A DNA stretch of 64,000 nucleotides from Mesobacillus boroniphilus (GCF_018424685.1 NZ_QTKX01000003.1:620001-684000), one strand, 5' to 3'; positions 40,778-50,265 are shown, counted from the stretch's first letter. Program-made: numbers and translations. The notes: a model not told the origin generated them from the letters alone.

Positions 40778-42826
40778 TTGATTGAATTCAGGGATATCGT
40801 GACTCCTGTCGACTGCCATGTTATTGAAAGCACAACATTACGAGAAGCACTAAGTATTTTTAAAGAAAAGAAATGGAATCTGCTGCCGGTGACAGATGCC
40901 ACACAGAAGTTGCAGGGTGTTTTTACCCGGAGCGGGCTTTATCAAATGATCCTCGATGCCAGTCCGCTGGATGCACCAATCCAGCCATACATAAAGAAGC
41001 AAGCAAGGTCAATTCGTATAGACACCCCTTACCGGGAAATCGAGCAACTTGTAAAAACGAGCAAGGTTGGCACCGGTGTTGTACTTGATGAGCAAAACAA
41101 GGTCATCGGTTTACTGACCAAGACCGACATGGTGGTCGCTCTGTTAAAATCTGCAAATACACTCAAGGATCAGCTGGAAACAATCCTGCAGCACTCCAAT
41201 ATCGGGGTACTCATGACTGACGGCGGGATGCAGATAGTTTATGCAAATGAAGCTTTTGCCCAAATTAGCGGCCGGTCAGTTGATTCAATTATGTCCAGGA
41301 AGCTTGACGAGATTTTTCCTGGCTTGCTGGAAGAAGACAATTCGCCTCATCATTATGAAAAATTTAAATCGATTCTCCATATCTCTTCCTATGAAACAGT
41401 GAATCATGATGAAGGGAAAATCCTGTTGTTCCAGGATATTTCCGAATTTGAAAAAATGGCAGAAGAACTGGAGACGGTCAAAAAACTGAAGCTGACAATC
41501 GAGACGACGCTCGAAAATGCGTATGATGGGATTCTGATGACCGACGAAAAGAACATAATCACAATGGTCAGCCCTCCGCTGCTCGAACTGTTCAACCTGG
41601 AAAAAACAGAAGTTTTATATAAACCAGTTGAGCAAGTGCTACCGCAACTGAAGCTTGGCAATGTGTTCAGCTCAGAAATGGCGGAAGTCAGCGATTTTAA
41701 CGAGATGAACGGAATTAGATACATTGTCCATCGAATTCCCATCAAGAAGGATGGCAAGGTAATCGGAGCAATTGGAAAAGTGATGTTCCGCCAATTGAAT
41801 GAGGTCAGCGAGTTGTTCAAGAGACTTCAGAAAGCGGAGAACAAGGCAAGCTTTTACCATCAGCAGCTGCAGAAATCAGAGTCAGCCAGATTTACATGGG
41901 ATCATATTTTCAGTGAAGATCCTTATATGGAAAAATTGAAGAAAAGTGCAGCCAAAGCAGCGAAAGGCAGATCCACTGTATTGGTCAGGGGGGAAAGCGG
42001 CACCGGAAAAGAGCTGTTTGCGCATGCCATCCATAACAGCAGTGCCCGGGGCGAAGGCAAATTTGTCGTCGTCAATTGTGCCGCTATCCCAGAGGACCTG
42101 CTCGAATCGGAGTTTTTCGGATATGAAGAAGGTGCCTTTACGGGGGCAAAACAGAGAGGGAAAATCGGGAAGTTTGACCTTGCGAATGGCGGGACGCTAT
42201 TCCTCGATGAAATAGGAGACATGTCACTGTCGCTCCAGGCAAAACTGCTGAGAGTCCTGCAGGAGCGGGAGTTTTACAGGGTAGGCGGAAATGTCCGCGT
42301 GAAGGTCGATGTCCGCATTATCGCGGCAACAAACCGCAACCTCGAAGAAATGGTGAAGCAGGGGGAATTTAGGGAGGACCTTTACTATCGCTTGAACGTC
42401 ATATCGTTGAACATTCCGCCTCTGAGGCAACGAGTACAGGATGTCGAGTTTTTGATCACTGGGTTAATGAAAGAATTGAACTCAATGCTAGGCACTAGCA
42501 TCACCGGTATCTCTTCACAGGCAAAGGCGGCATTGCTCCGTTATGAATGGCCGGGCAATGTCAGGGAATTGCGGAATGTTCTTGAGCGCGCCATGACCTT
42601 TGCCGAGCATGGGAAAATTCAGGCCGAGGACTTGCCGGACTACTTAATCTCACAACTATCCAGCCCGCTCAGCGAACAAATCAGCCTTGCAGAGGATGCC
42701 GAGCTCGGAGCCATCAAAAAAGCCCTATCCCAGACGAACGGAAACAAAGCAAAAGCAGCAAGACTGCTGGGCATCAGCCGTTCAGGCCTTTATGAAAAAA
42801 TAAAGAAATATCAGCTGAGCGTATAG
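40778..42826 (+). CDS. Sigma-54-dependent activator with CBS, PAS, AAA+ and Fis domains
   Basis: 682 residues. A CBS-domain pair (about 1-118) is followed by two PAS domains (about 125-230 and 232-350), the AAA+ domain with Walker A GESGTGKE near 406, the sigma-54-contacting GAFTGA near 453 and Walker B LFLDEIGDM near 474, and a Fis-type HTH at the end (KAKAARLLGISRSGLYEKI). The CBS pair may sense an adenosine nucleotide or acyl-CoA and PAS a small ligand. Start is TTG 40778, matched to GAGGAGGG; a nearby ATG is out of frame. It lies between two sigma-54 promoters with matching upstream sites, the likely targets. Confidence 0.93.
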   Translation: MIEFRDIVTPVDCHVIESTTLREALSIFKEKKWNLLPVTDATQKLQGVFTRSGLYQMILDASPLDAPIQPYIKKQARSIRIDTPYREIEQLVKTSKVGTGVVLDEQNKVIGLLTKTDMVVALLKSANTLKDQLETILQHSNIGVLMTDGGMQIVYANEAFAQISGRSVDSIMSRKLDEIFPGLLEEDNSPHHYEKFKSILHISSYETVNHDEGKILLFQDISEFEKMAEELETVKKLKLTIETTLENAYDGILMTDEKNIITMVSPPLLELFNLEKTEVLYKPVEQVLPQLKLGNVFSSEMAEVSDFNEMNGIRYIVHRIPIKKDGKVIGAIGKVMFRQLNEVSELFKRLQKAENKASFYHQQLQKSESARFTWDHIFSEDPYMEKLKKSAAKAAKGRSTVLVRGESGTGKELFAHAIHNSSARGEGKFVVVNCAAIPEDLLESEFFGYEEGAFTGAKQRGKIGKFDLANGGTLFLDEIGDMSLSLQAKLLRVLQEREFYRVGGNVRVKVDVRIIAATNRNLEEMVKQGEFREDLYYRLNVISLNIPPLRQRVQDVEFLITGLMKELNSMLGTSITGISSQAKAALLRYEWPGNVRELRNVLERAMTFAEHGKIQAEDLPDYLISQLSSPLSEQISLAEDAELGAIKKALSQTNGNKAKAARLLGISRSGLYEKIKKYQLSV

Positions 42827-42834
42827 GAGGGTAA

Positions 42835-42996
42835 ATGTATTCTAAAAAATACTGGTTCTTGATGCCGCCTTTCTTTTTGTTTGGAATGCTGCTACTCATC
42901 TTAGTACCAGTGGAAAAAAGGGCGTTTATATTTTGGGTGCCGCTGATATTCTGGGCTGTTTATTATTGGTGGGACCGGCGCGATCGAAAAAATTAA
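42835..42996 (+). CDS. Small two-helix membrane protein
   Basis: 53 residues, with two hydrophobic stretches separated by VPVEKRA and a charged end (WWDRRDRKN). It begins eight bases after the activator's stop with AGGAGGG before ATG, so it is probably translated and co-transcribed with the regulator. The layout resembles DUF3311-like small proteins that sit next to transporters, but no transporter is adjacent; not assigned. Confidence 0.6.
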   Translation: MYSKKYWFLMPPFFLFGMLLLILVPVEKRAFIFWVPLIFWAVYYWWDRRDRKN

Positions 42997-43007
42997 CTGT
43001 ATCTCCT

Positions 43008-43275
43008 GGCGAACTGGAAAAAACACGTGATTTTTTCCAGTTCGCCAATAAAATGAAGGAATTTCCAATAAAAATTGAAAATCGCCAATAAAGTTGTGAA
43101 CTTCGCCAATAAAATTGTGAACATAGCCAATAAAAGTTGAACTTCGTCAATAAAAGCTGTGAGCTTTACAAAAAAAGTGAATTTCACTCATTTAAAGATG
43201 AACTTCCTCCAATAAAAATTGAGTTTATCCAATAAAGTGGGGGATTTGACCAAAAAAATCGATCTCGCCATTAAA
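43008..43275 (-). repeat. Intergenic tandem array, family A copy 3 (reverse orientation)
   Basis: On the minus strand this matches copies 1 and 2. The hairpin is now a perfect 16-base inverted repeat, arms 43008-43023 and 43031-43046 (GGCGAACTGGAAAAAA and its complement). About twelve units CGCCAATAAA follow at 20/21-base steps; the first six are clear (43043-43150), later ones keep the phase though the core decays to forms such as TCCAATAAA. It fills most of the 537-base gap before the acyl-CoA operon. Confidence 0.85.
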
Positions 43276-43373
43276 ATAGAATGCAAAAAAAATCTGCGGC
43301 CGCTTTTTCTATGGCAGATTGCCGATGAGAAGCAGTTTTTCCCTCCCATTTGCAAGAATTATGTAATCCATCC

Positions 43374-43485
43374 AAGTGTCCAAACAAGGTGTCCAATATT
43401 TGGACACTTAGATGGACATCTGCGAAGATCCTCACTTGGTTTAACTGTATTTATCATTTTCGGAAAATTGGCATAATTATTGCAT
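43374..43485 (+). promoter_or_regulatory. Activator sites and sigma-54 promoter of the acyl-CoA operon
   Basis: Sigma-54 promoter TTGGCAT-N5-TTGCAT at 43468-43485, GG and GC 12 bases apart. About 70 bases upstream is GTGTCCAA-TAT-TTGGACAC (43389-43407), flanked by further half-sites AAGTGTCCA (43374) and TGGACAT (43413). The core TGTCC-N7-GGACA has the same spacing as the site before the SDR gene. Confidence 0.85.
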
Positions 43486-43533
43486 ATAAGTAAATGAATG
43501 CGTTTCCAAATTAAACTAAGGGGGAAGTTCTGT

Positions 43534-45057
43534 ATGGATATCGGATCATATTTAGAGCAAAATGCCAGGAAAACACCAGAGAAGCTTGCAATTGAATGTG
43601 AAGGAAGGAGCTATACGTACAAGCAGTTTAATGAGGAAGTGAACAAGCTAGCCCACGGGCTGCTCAGCCTGGGGATCAACAAGGGCGATAAGCTTGCTTT
43701 AATGATGAAGAACTCTGATCAGTTTGTATTTGCTTTTTTTGCTGGAGCTAAAATTGGTGCGGTAATCGTACCGGTGAATTTCCGCCTGACAGCATCCGAG
43801 GTCCATTACATACTTGAACAGTCTGGAACTGTCCTGGTTATTTGTGATGATGAGTTCGAGGATATCATCACTTCAGCACGTGAAGGAACAAATGCAGTGC
43901 ATGTCATCACGACGGGAACCCCTAAAGCAGTTGGACATCATTCATTCGCTAATGTCCTTTCCGACAATGTCACTGATCCACAAATTGAAGTCAGCGATCA
44001 TGATGATCTTGAAATCTTATATACATCCGGGACGACCGGCAGGCCAAAGGGTGCCTTGTTTGACCATAAACGAGTCTTCAATGTCGGCCTGACGATGATG
44101 ATCAGCATGGGCATCAACCAGGAGGAAAGAATCCTCCATATCGCACCGCTATTCCATTCGGCACAGCTTAATCTATTCCTGATTTCAGGCGTCGTCCTTG
44201 GGGCAACCCATATCATCCATCGGGATTTTCATCCGGTTACAACGCTCGAAGCAATCCAACAACATAAAATCACCCACTTCTTTGGAGTCCCGGCAATGTA
44301 CAACTTTATGCTACAGGTGCCGAATGCTTCTGATTACGACCTTTCTTCGATCAAAAGATGCGGCTATGGTGCTGCACCAATGGCTCCGGAACTTGTCCGA
44401 AAAAGCATGGAACTTTTTAGGACTGACCAATTTTACAATCTTTGCGGCCTGACCGAAGCTGGTCCTGGCGGCATCCTGCTTGGTCCTGAAGGTCATAAAA
44501 ACCATCTTGGAAAAGGGGGCAAAGCCGCATTCCTGACTGAAGCAAGAGTGGTGGATGAAGAAGGAAAGAATATCAAGCCAGGTGCGGTCGGAGAGTTCGT
44601 CATCAAAGGCGAGTCCATTATGAAGGAATACTATAAGAAGCCGGAAGAAACGGCAAAAACAATCAAGGACGGCTGGCTTTATACCGGGGACCTGGCAACG
44701 ATCGATGAAGATGGATATGTCACTCTCGTCGACCGGAAAAAAGACATGATCATTTCTGGCGGGGAAAATGTGTATTCAATTGAAGTAGAAGAAGTTCTTT
44801 ATGAACATCCTGCCGTACTGGAGGCAGCGATTATCGGACTGCCAGATGAAGTATGGGGTGAAGCCGTCTGCGCAGTCATCGTGCCAAAGAAGGATGCAGT
44901 CGTTGATGAGCAGGAGCTTAAGAGCTTTTGCCGCCAAAAACTTGCAGGCTATAAAGTTCCGAGAAAGATATTTATCGAAGAGACATTGCCAAGGAATGCT
45001 TCTGGTAAAATCCTGAAATACCAGCTTCGACAGAAACTGAATGAAGTGAAGCTTTAA
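43534..45057 (+). CDS. Acyl-CoA synthetase (AMP-forming), first of three
   Basis: 507 residues of the ANL superfamily. P-loop-like motif YTSGTTGRPKG near 167-177, the adenylate-binding YNLCGLTEAGPG, the hinge YTGDLATIDEDGY and the C-terminal catalytic Lys in NASGKILK. It activates a carboxylic acid to acyl-CoA, feeding the beta-oxidation genes behind it. An in-frame ATG 36 bases upstream lies only 13 bases after the sigma-54 -12 element and lacks a ribosome site; AAGGGGGAAG supports 43534. Gene 1 of the operon. Confidence 0.92.
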   Translation: MDIGSYLEQNARKTPEKLAIECEGRSYTYKQFNEEVNKLAHGLLSLGINKGDKLALMMKNSDQFVFAFFAGAKIGAVIVPVNFRLTASEVHYILEQSGTVLVICDDEFEDIITSAREGTNAVHVITTGTPKAVGHHSFANVLSDNVTDPQIEVSDHDDLEILYTSGTTGRPKGALFDHKRVFNVGLTMMISMGINQEERILHIAPLFHSAQLNLFLISGVVLGATHIIHRDFHPVTTLEAIQQHKITHFFGVPAMYNFMLQVPNASDYDLSSIKRCGYGAAPMAPELVRKSMELFRTDQFYNLCGLTEAGPGGILLGPEGHKNHLGKGGKAAFLTEARVVDEEGKNIKPGAVGEFVIKGESIMKEYYKKPEETAKTIKDGWLYTGDLATIDEDGYVTLVDRKKDMIISGGENVYSIEVEEVLYEHPAVLEAAIIGLPDEVWGEAVCAVIVPKKDAVVDEQELKSFCRQKLAGYKVPRKIFIEETLPRNASGKILKYQLRQKLNEVKL

Positions 45058-45086
45058 TAGTTTGAGAGAAAAGGGGAGAGACAAAT

Positions 45087-46232
45087 ATGAAACACCCTTA
45101 TTTAACAGATGACCATGAAATTTTTCGCAGGTCACTAAGGAAGTTTTTAGAGAAGGAAGCTTATCCGTTCTATGACCAGTGGGAGGAAGAGCGGATGATC
45201 CCACGGTCATTCTGGGAGAAAATGGGCGAGCAGGGTTATCTTTGCCCTGATATCGATGAGGAATACGGCGGCAGTGAAGTCGACTGGGGATTCGCGGTGG
45301 TCATCAATGAAGAGCTCGAGCGGGTCGGCTCAGGCCTGGTTGGCGTAGGGTTGCATAATGACATCGTAGTTCCGTATATAACTGCATATGGAACAGAGGA
45401 GCAGAAAAAACGCTGGCTGCCAAAATGTACGACAGGTGAAATCGTTACTGCGATCGCGATGACAGAGCCAGGGACCGGTTCGGATCTGGCGAACATACAG
45501 ACAACCGCGATCCTTGATGGCGACCACTATATTGTAAATGGACAAAAAACCTTCATCACCAACGGGATCCAGTCTGATTTGATTGTTGTAGCCTGCAAGA
45601 CCGATCCGAAAGCGAACCCGAAGCATAAAGGTGTCAGCTTGCTTGTAATTGAGCGGGATACACCAGGTTTATCACGAGGGAGGAAGCTGAATAAGGTGGG
45701 GCTGCACTGTCAGGATACGGCAGAGCTTATTTTCGAAGATTGCCGGGTCCCAAAGGAAAACCTGCTAGGTGAGGAAGGTAAGGGATTCCTTTACTTAATG
45801 GAAAAACTCCAGCAGGAACGCCTGCTTGTTGCGATTGCCGCGCAAACAGCATCTGAGGTCATGCTGAAGCAGACAATCGAGTATGTGAAAAGTCGAGAAG
45901 CATTTGGCAAGCCAGTCAGCAAGTTCCAGAATACGCAATTCAAGATTGTTGAGATGGCGACAGAAATCGAAATGGGCAGAGCTTTCCTTGACCAGCTGAT
46001 TGCTGAGCATATCGAGGGCAAGGATGTTGTCACAAAAGTATCGATGGCAAAGTGGAAGCTGACAGACAGCGCGAAGAAAATCGCCGCGGAATGCATGCAG
46101 CTCCATGGCGGTTATGGATATATGGAAGAATACGAGATTGCGAGGAGATTCCGTGATATCCCGGTTGCCAGTATTTACGCCGGAACGAACGAAATCATGA
46201 AAACCATCATTGCTAAAAACCTAGGATTGTAG
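45087..46232 (+). CDS. Acyl-CoA dehydrogenase (long-chain/isovaleryl type)
   Basis: 381 residues, FAD enzyme. AMTEPGTGSD near 125 is the flavin/substrate motif, LHGGYGYMEEY the C-terminal signature. In the usual catalytic place (IYEG in medium-chain enzymes) it has IYAGTNEI; the base is then expected at Glu244 in QQERLL, as in long-chain and isovaleryl-CoA dehydrogenases. It introduces the 2,3 double bond in the acyl-CoA. GGGGAGAG precedes ATG; 29 bases after the ligase gene. Confidence 0.92.
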   Translation: MKHPYLTDDHEIFRRSLRKFLEKEAYPFYDQWEEERMIPRSFWEKMGEQGYLCPDIDEEYGGSEVDWGFAVVINEELERVGSGLVGVGLHNDIVVPYITAYGTEEQKKRWLPKCTTGEIVTAIAMTEPGTGSDLANIQTTAILDGDHYIVNGQKTFITNGIQSDLIVVACKTDPKANPKHKGVSLLVIERDTPGLSRGRKLNKVGLHCQDTAELIFEDCRVPKENLLGEEGKGFLYLMEKLQQERLLVAIAAQTASEVMLKQTIEYVKSREAFGKPVSKFQNTQFKIVEMATEIEMGRAFLDQLIAEHIEGKDVVTKVSMAKWKLTDSAKKIAAECMQLHGGYGYMEEYEIARRFRDIPVASIYAGTNEIMKTIIAKNLGL

Positions 46233-46260
46233 ACAAAGATTCACAGAAAGGAAGATGAAC

Positions 46261-47415
46261 ATGCGTGAAGTTGTAATCGTCGAAGCCGTCAGGACACCTG
46301 TTGGCAGAAGAAAAGGTTTATTGAAGGATATCCGGCCGGATGAGCTGGCTGCAGGAGTTTTAAAAGAGGTTGTGAAGCGGGCTGGAATCGATGCAGGGCT
46401 TGTTGAAGATGTCATCCTGGGCTGTGTGACACAGTCAGGTGAACAGGCCGGGGATATTGCCAGGGTAGCTGCTTTGACTGCAGGCTTTCCGATTGAAGTA
46501 CCAGGAACAACGATTGACCGTCAATGCGGGTCAAGCCAGCAGGCAGTTCATTTTGCTGCCCAGGCGATCCTTGCGGGGGACATGGATGTCGTCATTGCCG
46601 GCGGCGTTGAGAATATGACACGTGTTCCAATGGGTTCGAATTACCAGGACGCTAACCCTTTTAGCCCTAAATTAAGAGAACAATACGAGATGATCCATCA
46701 GGGCCTATCCGCGGAACGGATTGCGGAGAAGTACGGCTTTACCCGCCGCGACCTTGATGAATTCTCTGCAGAAAGCCATCGCCGAGCTTTGAAGGCACAA
46801 GCAGAAGGTTATTTTAAAAAAGAAATCATGCCGCTAGAGGTCACCCTTGAAAATGGTGAAACGACTTTGATGACGGAGGATTCAGGACCTCGCGAAGGAA
46901 CCACGCCTGAAGTTTTGGGCGGGTTGAAAACGGTCTTTAAAGAGGATGGTGCCATCCATGCCGGGAACTCGAGCCAGATCAGTGACGGTGCCGGTGCCCT
47001 GCTTTTGATGAGCCGTGAAAAAGCCGAGGAGCTAGGATTGAAACCGCGCTTCAAGGTTCACACCAGAGTTGTGGTAGGTTCAGACCCGACGCTGATGCTG
47101 ACAGGTCCAATTCCGGCAACGGAAAAAGTCCTCAAAAAAGCCGGCTTGAAGCTGGAGGATATTGATGTCTTCGAAGTGAATGAAGCATTCGCGCCTGTAC
47201 CGATGGCATGGCTGAAGGAAACTGGAGCGGATCCAGCAAAACTCAATCCGAATGGCGGCGCCATCGCGCTTGGACATCCTCTTGGAGCGAGCGGCGCCCG
47301 CCTGATGATTTCGATGCTGCACGAACTTGAACGGACCGGCGGCCGCTACGGCCTGCAGACGATGTGCGAAGGGCACGGAATGGCAAACGCCACTATTATT
47401 GAACGTCTGGATTAA
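46261..47415 (+). CDS. Acetyl-CoA acyltransferase (thiolase)
   Basis: 384 residues with the full thiolase set: nucleophilic Cys89 in DRQCGSSQQAV, GGVENMTRVP, His in GHPLGASGARLM and second Cys in MCEGHGMANA. It releases acetyl-CoA at the end of each beta-oxidation turn. Two close ATGs (46255, 46261); the second is better spaced from AAAGGAAG. No enoyl-CoA hydratase gene is present in this operon, so that step must come from elsewhere. Confidence 0.93.
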   Translation: MREVVIVEAVRTPVGRRKGLLKDIRPDELAAGVLKEVVKRAGIDAGLVEDVILGCVTQSGEQAGDIARVAALTAGFPIEVPGTTIDRQCGSSQQAVHFAAQAILAGDMDVVIAGGVENMTRVPMGSNYQDANPFSPKLREQYEMIHQGLSAERIAEKYGFTRRDLDEFSAESHRRALKAQAEGYFKKEIMPLEVTLENGETTLMTEDSGPREGTTPEVLGGLKTVFKEDGAIHAGNSSQISDGAGALLLMSREKAEELGLKPRFKVHTRVVVGSDPTLMLTGPIPATEKVLKKAGLKLEDIDVFEVNEAFAPVPMAWLKETGADPAKLNPNGGAIALGHPLGASGARLMISMLHELERTGGRYGLQTMCEGHGMANATIIERLD

Positions 47416-47431
47416 AAGATTCCTAACACTC

Positions 47432-47530
47432 AATGGCGCCCGAAAACAACAGAAGTGAGAAAAACAGGTCACCAATAAGGGCTATTGGCGCCCGAAAATT
47501 GCAAAAAAGAGAAAAACAGGTCTCCAATGG
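47432..47530 (+). repeat. 51-base direct repeat inside the acyl-CoA operon, family D
   Basis: Two copies about 51 bases apart, each with TGGCGCCCGAAAA (47434, 47485) and later GAGAAAAACAGGTC(A/T)CCAAT. The ends CCAAT and ATTGG are complementary. It fills most of the thiolase-ligase gap. Confidence 0.75.
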
Positions 47531-47592
47531 CACTACTATATACAACTACTCTGTAAAGCATAAAAACGACATTTTATTTAGGAGGAATGCAA

Positions 47593-49164
47593 ATGAGCAC
47601 GACGATCGGCAAAATTTTTGACCTGACCGTAATGAAATTCCCGAACAAGGAAGCCCTCTATGATGTCCGCAGAAATGTCCGCTTTACTTATAGTGAATGG
47701 AATGATGAAGTGAACAGGCTTGCCAATGCCCTCCTTGCTGAAGGAGTGAAGAAAGGCGACCGAGTTTCTACATTCACGTTTAATACCGAAGAGTTGGGTA
47801 CTGCGTTTTTCGCCTGTGCGAAAATCGGAGCAGTCTTCAATCCAATCAATTTCCGGCTGATGGGAGAGGAGGTCGCCTTTATCCTGGGTGATGCCGAGCC
47901 AAAGGTTGTTCTCTTTGAAAAGGCCGTAGAGCCAGTCATCGCCGCCATTGAAAAGCGATTCCCGCATATCGCTTTCTGGTACATCGACGAAGATACACCA
48001 GAGTATGCTCAAAGCTACCATGAAAAAGTTCAAGCTGCTGAAACGAAGCCTGTTGAGATTGAAGTGGACGAAAACGACCTTTACGCGATCATGTACACAA
48101 GCGGGACAACCGGCAGGCCTAAAGGAGTTATGCACAAGCACCGCAATATGGTCGAGCAGAGCTTGATCGTTGTCAGTTCAACCAAACTGGATGCAAATGA
48201 TGTAGGTCTCGTGACTGCGCCGATGTTCCACTGTGCTGAACTGCATTGTGCGTTCCTGCCAAGAATCCATGTTGGCGGCAGCAATGTTATCCTCCACCAA
48301 TTCGCACCAAAGAAAGTGCTTGAACTGATTGATTCGGAAAAAATCACGAAGTTTTTTGCGGCACCAACAATGTGGAACATGCTTTTACAGGAGAATCTAG
48401 AAGACTATAACATTGCAAGTCTGAAGCTCGGCCTTTATGGAGCAGCCCCTATGGCGCCATCTCTTGTCCATGCCTGTCATGATAAGCTGGGCATCAAGCT
48501 AGTCCAGGCGTATGGAATGACGGAAATGGGTCCTGCGATCACCTTCCTTTCTGAGGATGACCAACTGACAAAAGCAGGTGCTGCAGGCCAGGCTTGCCTT
48601 AACCATGAAATCAGGATTGTCCGCCCGAATGAGGATGGCCCTTCCGATCCGGACGACGTCCTTCCGTCACGCGAAAGCGGGGAAATCATCGTCCAGGGAC
48701 CATGCATGATGTCAGGCTACTTCAATCGTGAAGAGGCTTCTGAAAAAGCGATGTATAAAGGCTGGTACCATTCAGGGGATATTGGCTACCTGGATGAAGA
48801 GGGGTATCTCTGGGTGAAAGACAGGGTAGATGACATGATCATCAGCGGCGGTGAAAACATCTATCCTCGTGAGGTAGAAGACGTTCTCCATGCCCATGAA
48901 GGTGTGCTTGATGTTGCGATCGTCGGCCAGCCGGATGACCGCTGGGGTGAAACGGTAACGGCTTTTGTCGTGAAAAAAGATCCACAGGTAACAGAAGAGG
49001 AATTGGATGGATGGTGCAAAAACAGTGACAGCCTGGCAAACTACAAACGCCCGCGCAAATACCTGTTTGTGGATGCACTTCCTAGGAATGCGAGCGGCAA
49101 GATCCAGAAATTCATGCTTAGAAAGCAAATGGATGAAATGTTTTCAAAAGGGCAGCCGACGTAA
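47593..49164 (+). CDS. Acyl-CoA synthetase (AMP-forming), second of three
   Basis: 523 residues, ANL superfamily. YTSGTTGRPKG near 173, AYGMTEMGPA, WYHSGDIGYLDEEGY hinge and catalytic Lys in NASGKIQK. The moderate length and GENIYPREVED block are typical of bacterial long- and medium-chain ligases. An ATG six bases earlier touches AGGAGGA, so 47593 is preferred. Position in the operon suggests a substrate that differs from that of ligase 1, since a single substrate would not need three enzymes. Confidence 0.92.
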   Translation: MSTTIGKIFDLTVMKFPNKEALYDVRRNVRFTYSEWNDEVNRLANALLAEGVKKGDRVSTFTFNTEELGTAFFACAKIGAVFNPINFRLMGEEVAFILGDAEPKVVLFEKAVEPVIAAIEKRFPHIAFWYIDEDTPEYAQSYHEKVQAAETKPVEIEVDENDLYAIMYTSGTTGRPKGVMHKHRNMVEQSLIVVSSTKLDANDVGLVTAPMFHCAELHCAFLPRIHVGGSNVILHQFAPKKVLELIDSEKITKFFAAPTMWNMLLQENLEDYNIASLKLGLYGAAPMAPSLVHACHDKLGIKLVQAYGMTEMGPAITFLSEDDQLTKAGAAGQACLNHEIRIVRPNEDGPSDPDDVLPSRESGEIIVQGPCMMSGYFNREEASEKAMYKGWYHSGDIGYLDEEGYLWVKDRVDDMIISGGENIYPREVEDVLHAHEGVLDVAIVGQPDDRWGETVTAFVVKKDPQVTEEELDGWCKNSDSLANYKRPRKYLFVDALPRNASGKIQKFMLRKQMDEMFSKGQPT

Positions 49165-49182
49165 AGGAAAGGGATTTTTATC

Positions 49183-50265
49183 ATGTTAGACGGAATTAAA
49201 ATATTAGACTTCACCAATTATATCCCTGGACCTTTTGCGACGCTGAGGCTGGCTGAACTCGGGGCTGAGGTTGTCAAAGTCGAAGCACCCGAGGGAGACC
49301 CAGCAAGGAATACAGGGGGAGGATATGTATTCAATGCGCATAACCGCGGCAAGAAGAGTATTGTCATCAATCTGAAGCAGGCAGAAGGAAAGATGCTCGC
49401 TCTTGACTTACTTGCGAGGGCGGATGTGGTTGTTGAGAGCTTCAGGCCGGGAGTCATGGATAAGCTCGGCCTCGGTTATGAAGCGGTAAAAAGGACTAAT
49501 CCTGGAATCGTCTATTGCTCGGTGACGGGATACGGCAGGTACGGAGATATGAGCAGCCTGGGCAGCCATGATTTGAATTACATGAGCTTGAGTGGTGCTT
49601 TGGCTCAGATGAAGGACAGCGAAGGCAGACCTATTCATCCAACCCATACGTTTTCTGACTATATTGGGGGGATGGCGGCTAGTGAGCGAATCCTTGCCGC
49701 ATTAGTAGCTCGTGGGAAAACCGGGGAGGGAAGCTATCACTGCATTTCCATTGCTGACAATATGGCTTCTTTGATGGCAAACCATGTCATGATTGAAAAA
49801 GAAACAGGTTACCAAAATGGCGTTTCCGTGTTGAACGGTACTGTGATTGGATATGGCCTGTACGAAACGATGGATGGCCGTTATGTCAGCCTTGGAGCTC
49901 TTGAGCCAAAGTTTTGGCGCAATTTTTGCAGTGCTGTCGGCCGGGAGGATTGGCTGCCAGCGCATTATTCCAGGCCGGAAAACTCAAATTCTGTTTACCT
50001 TGAGCTTGTTGATCTGTTTAAAAGCAAGTCACTCTCACAGTGGGCAGATTTCGGCATGAAGGTCGACTGCTGCCTTACACCTGTACTTGAGGCAGGAGAG
50101 CTGGCTAACTATCCATATTGGAGCGAAAAGGATTTTGTAATGTCAGAAGGCCAGATTAAAATGCATGTAGATTTGCCAACACAAGAGGGAGCGGTTCCGC
50201 CAAGAAAAGGAGAACAGACAGAAGAGATTTTACAAGATTGGCTTAGTATTAAAAGCAGCAAATAA
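49183..50265 (+). CDS. CaiB/BaiF-type CoA-transferase family III
   Basis: 360 residues. N-terminal ILDFTNYIPGPFATLRLAELGAEVVK, a family hallmark, and the catalytic Asp in SLGSHDLNYMSLSG near residue 127. VVESFRPGVMDKLGLGYE follows the family pattern. Such proteins move CoA between acids or act as 2-methylacyl-CoA racemases; the fit to racemases is at least as good as to transferases, which would suit branched acyl chains. ATG follows AAAGGAAAGGG. It is gene 5 of the operon. Confidence 0.9.
   Translation: MLDGIKILDFTNYIPGPFATLRLAELGAEVVKVEAPEGDPARNTGGGYVFNAHNRGKKSIVINLKQAEGKMLALDLLARADVVVESFRPGVMDKLGLGYEAVKRTNPGIVYCSVTGYGRYGDMSSLGSHDLNYMSLSGALAQMKDSEGRPIHPTHTFSDYIGGMAASERILAALVARGKTGEGSYHCISIADNMASLMANHVMIEKETGYQNGVSVLNGTVIGYGLYETMDGRYVSLGALEPKFWRNFCSAVGREDWLPAHYSRPENSNSVYLELVDLFKSKSLSQWADFGMKVDCCLTPVLEAGELANYPYWSEKDFVMSEGQIKMHVDLPTQEGAVPPRKGEQTEEILQDWLSIKSSK

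Noticed and set aside
11100-43275. Family A, B and C arrays as CRISPR arrays
   Set aside because: Repeats are 6-14 bases, spacers are short and partly conserved, and no cas genes are seen; period is 20-21 bases.
47527-47545. Possible third sigma-54 promoter (TGGCAC) before the second acyl-CoA ligase gene
   Set aside because: The -12 TTGC element is missing at the required distance, so it fails the GG/GC spacing test.
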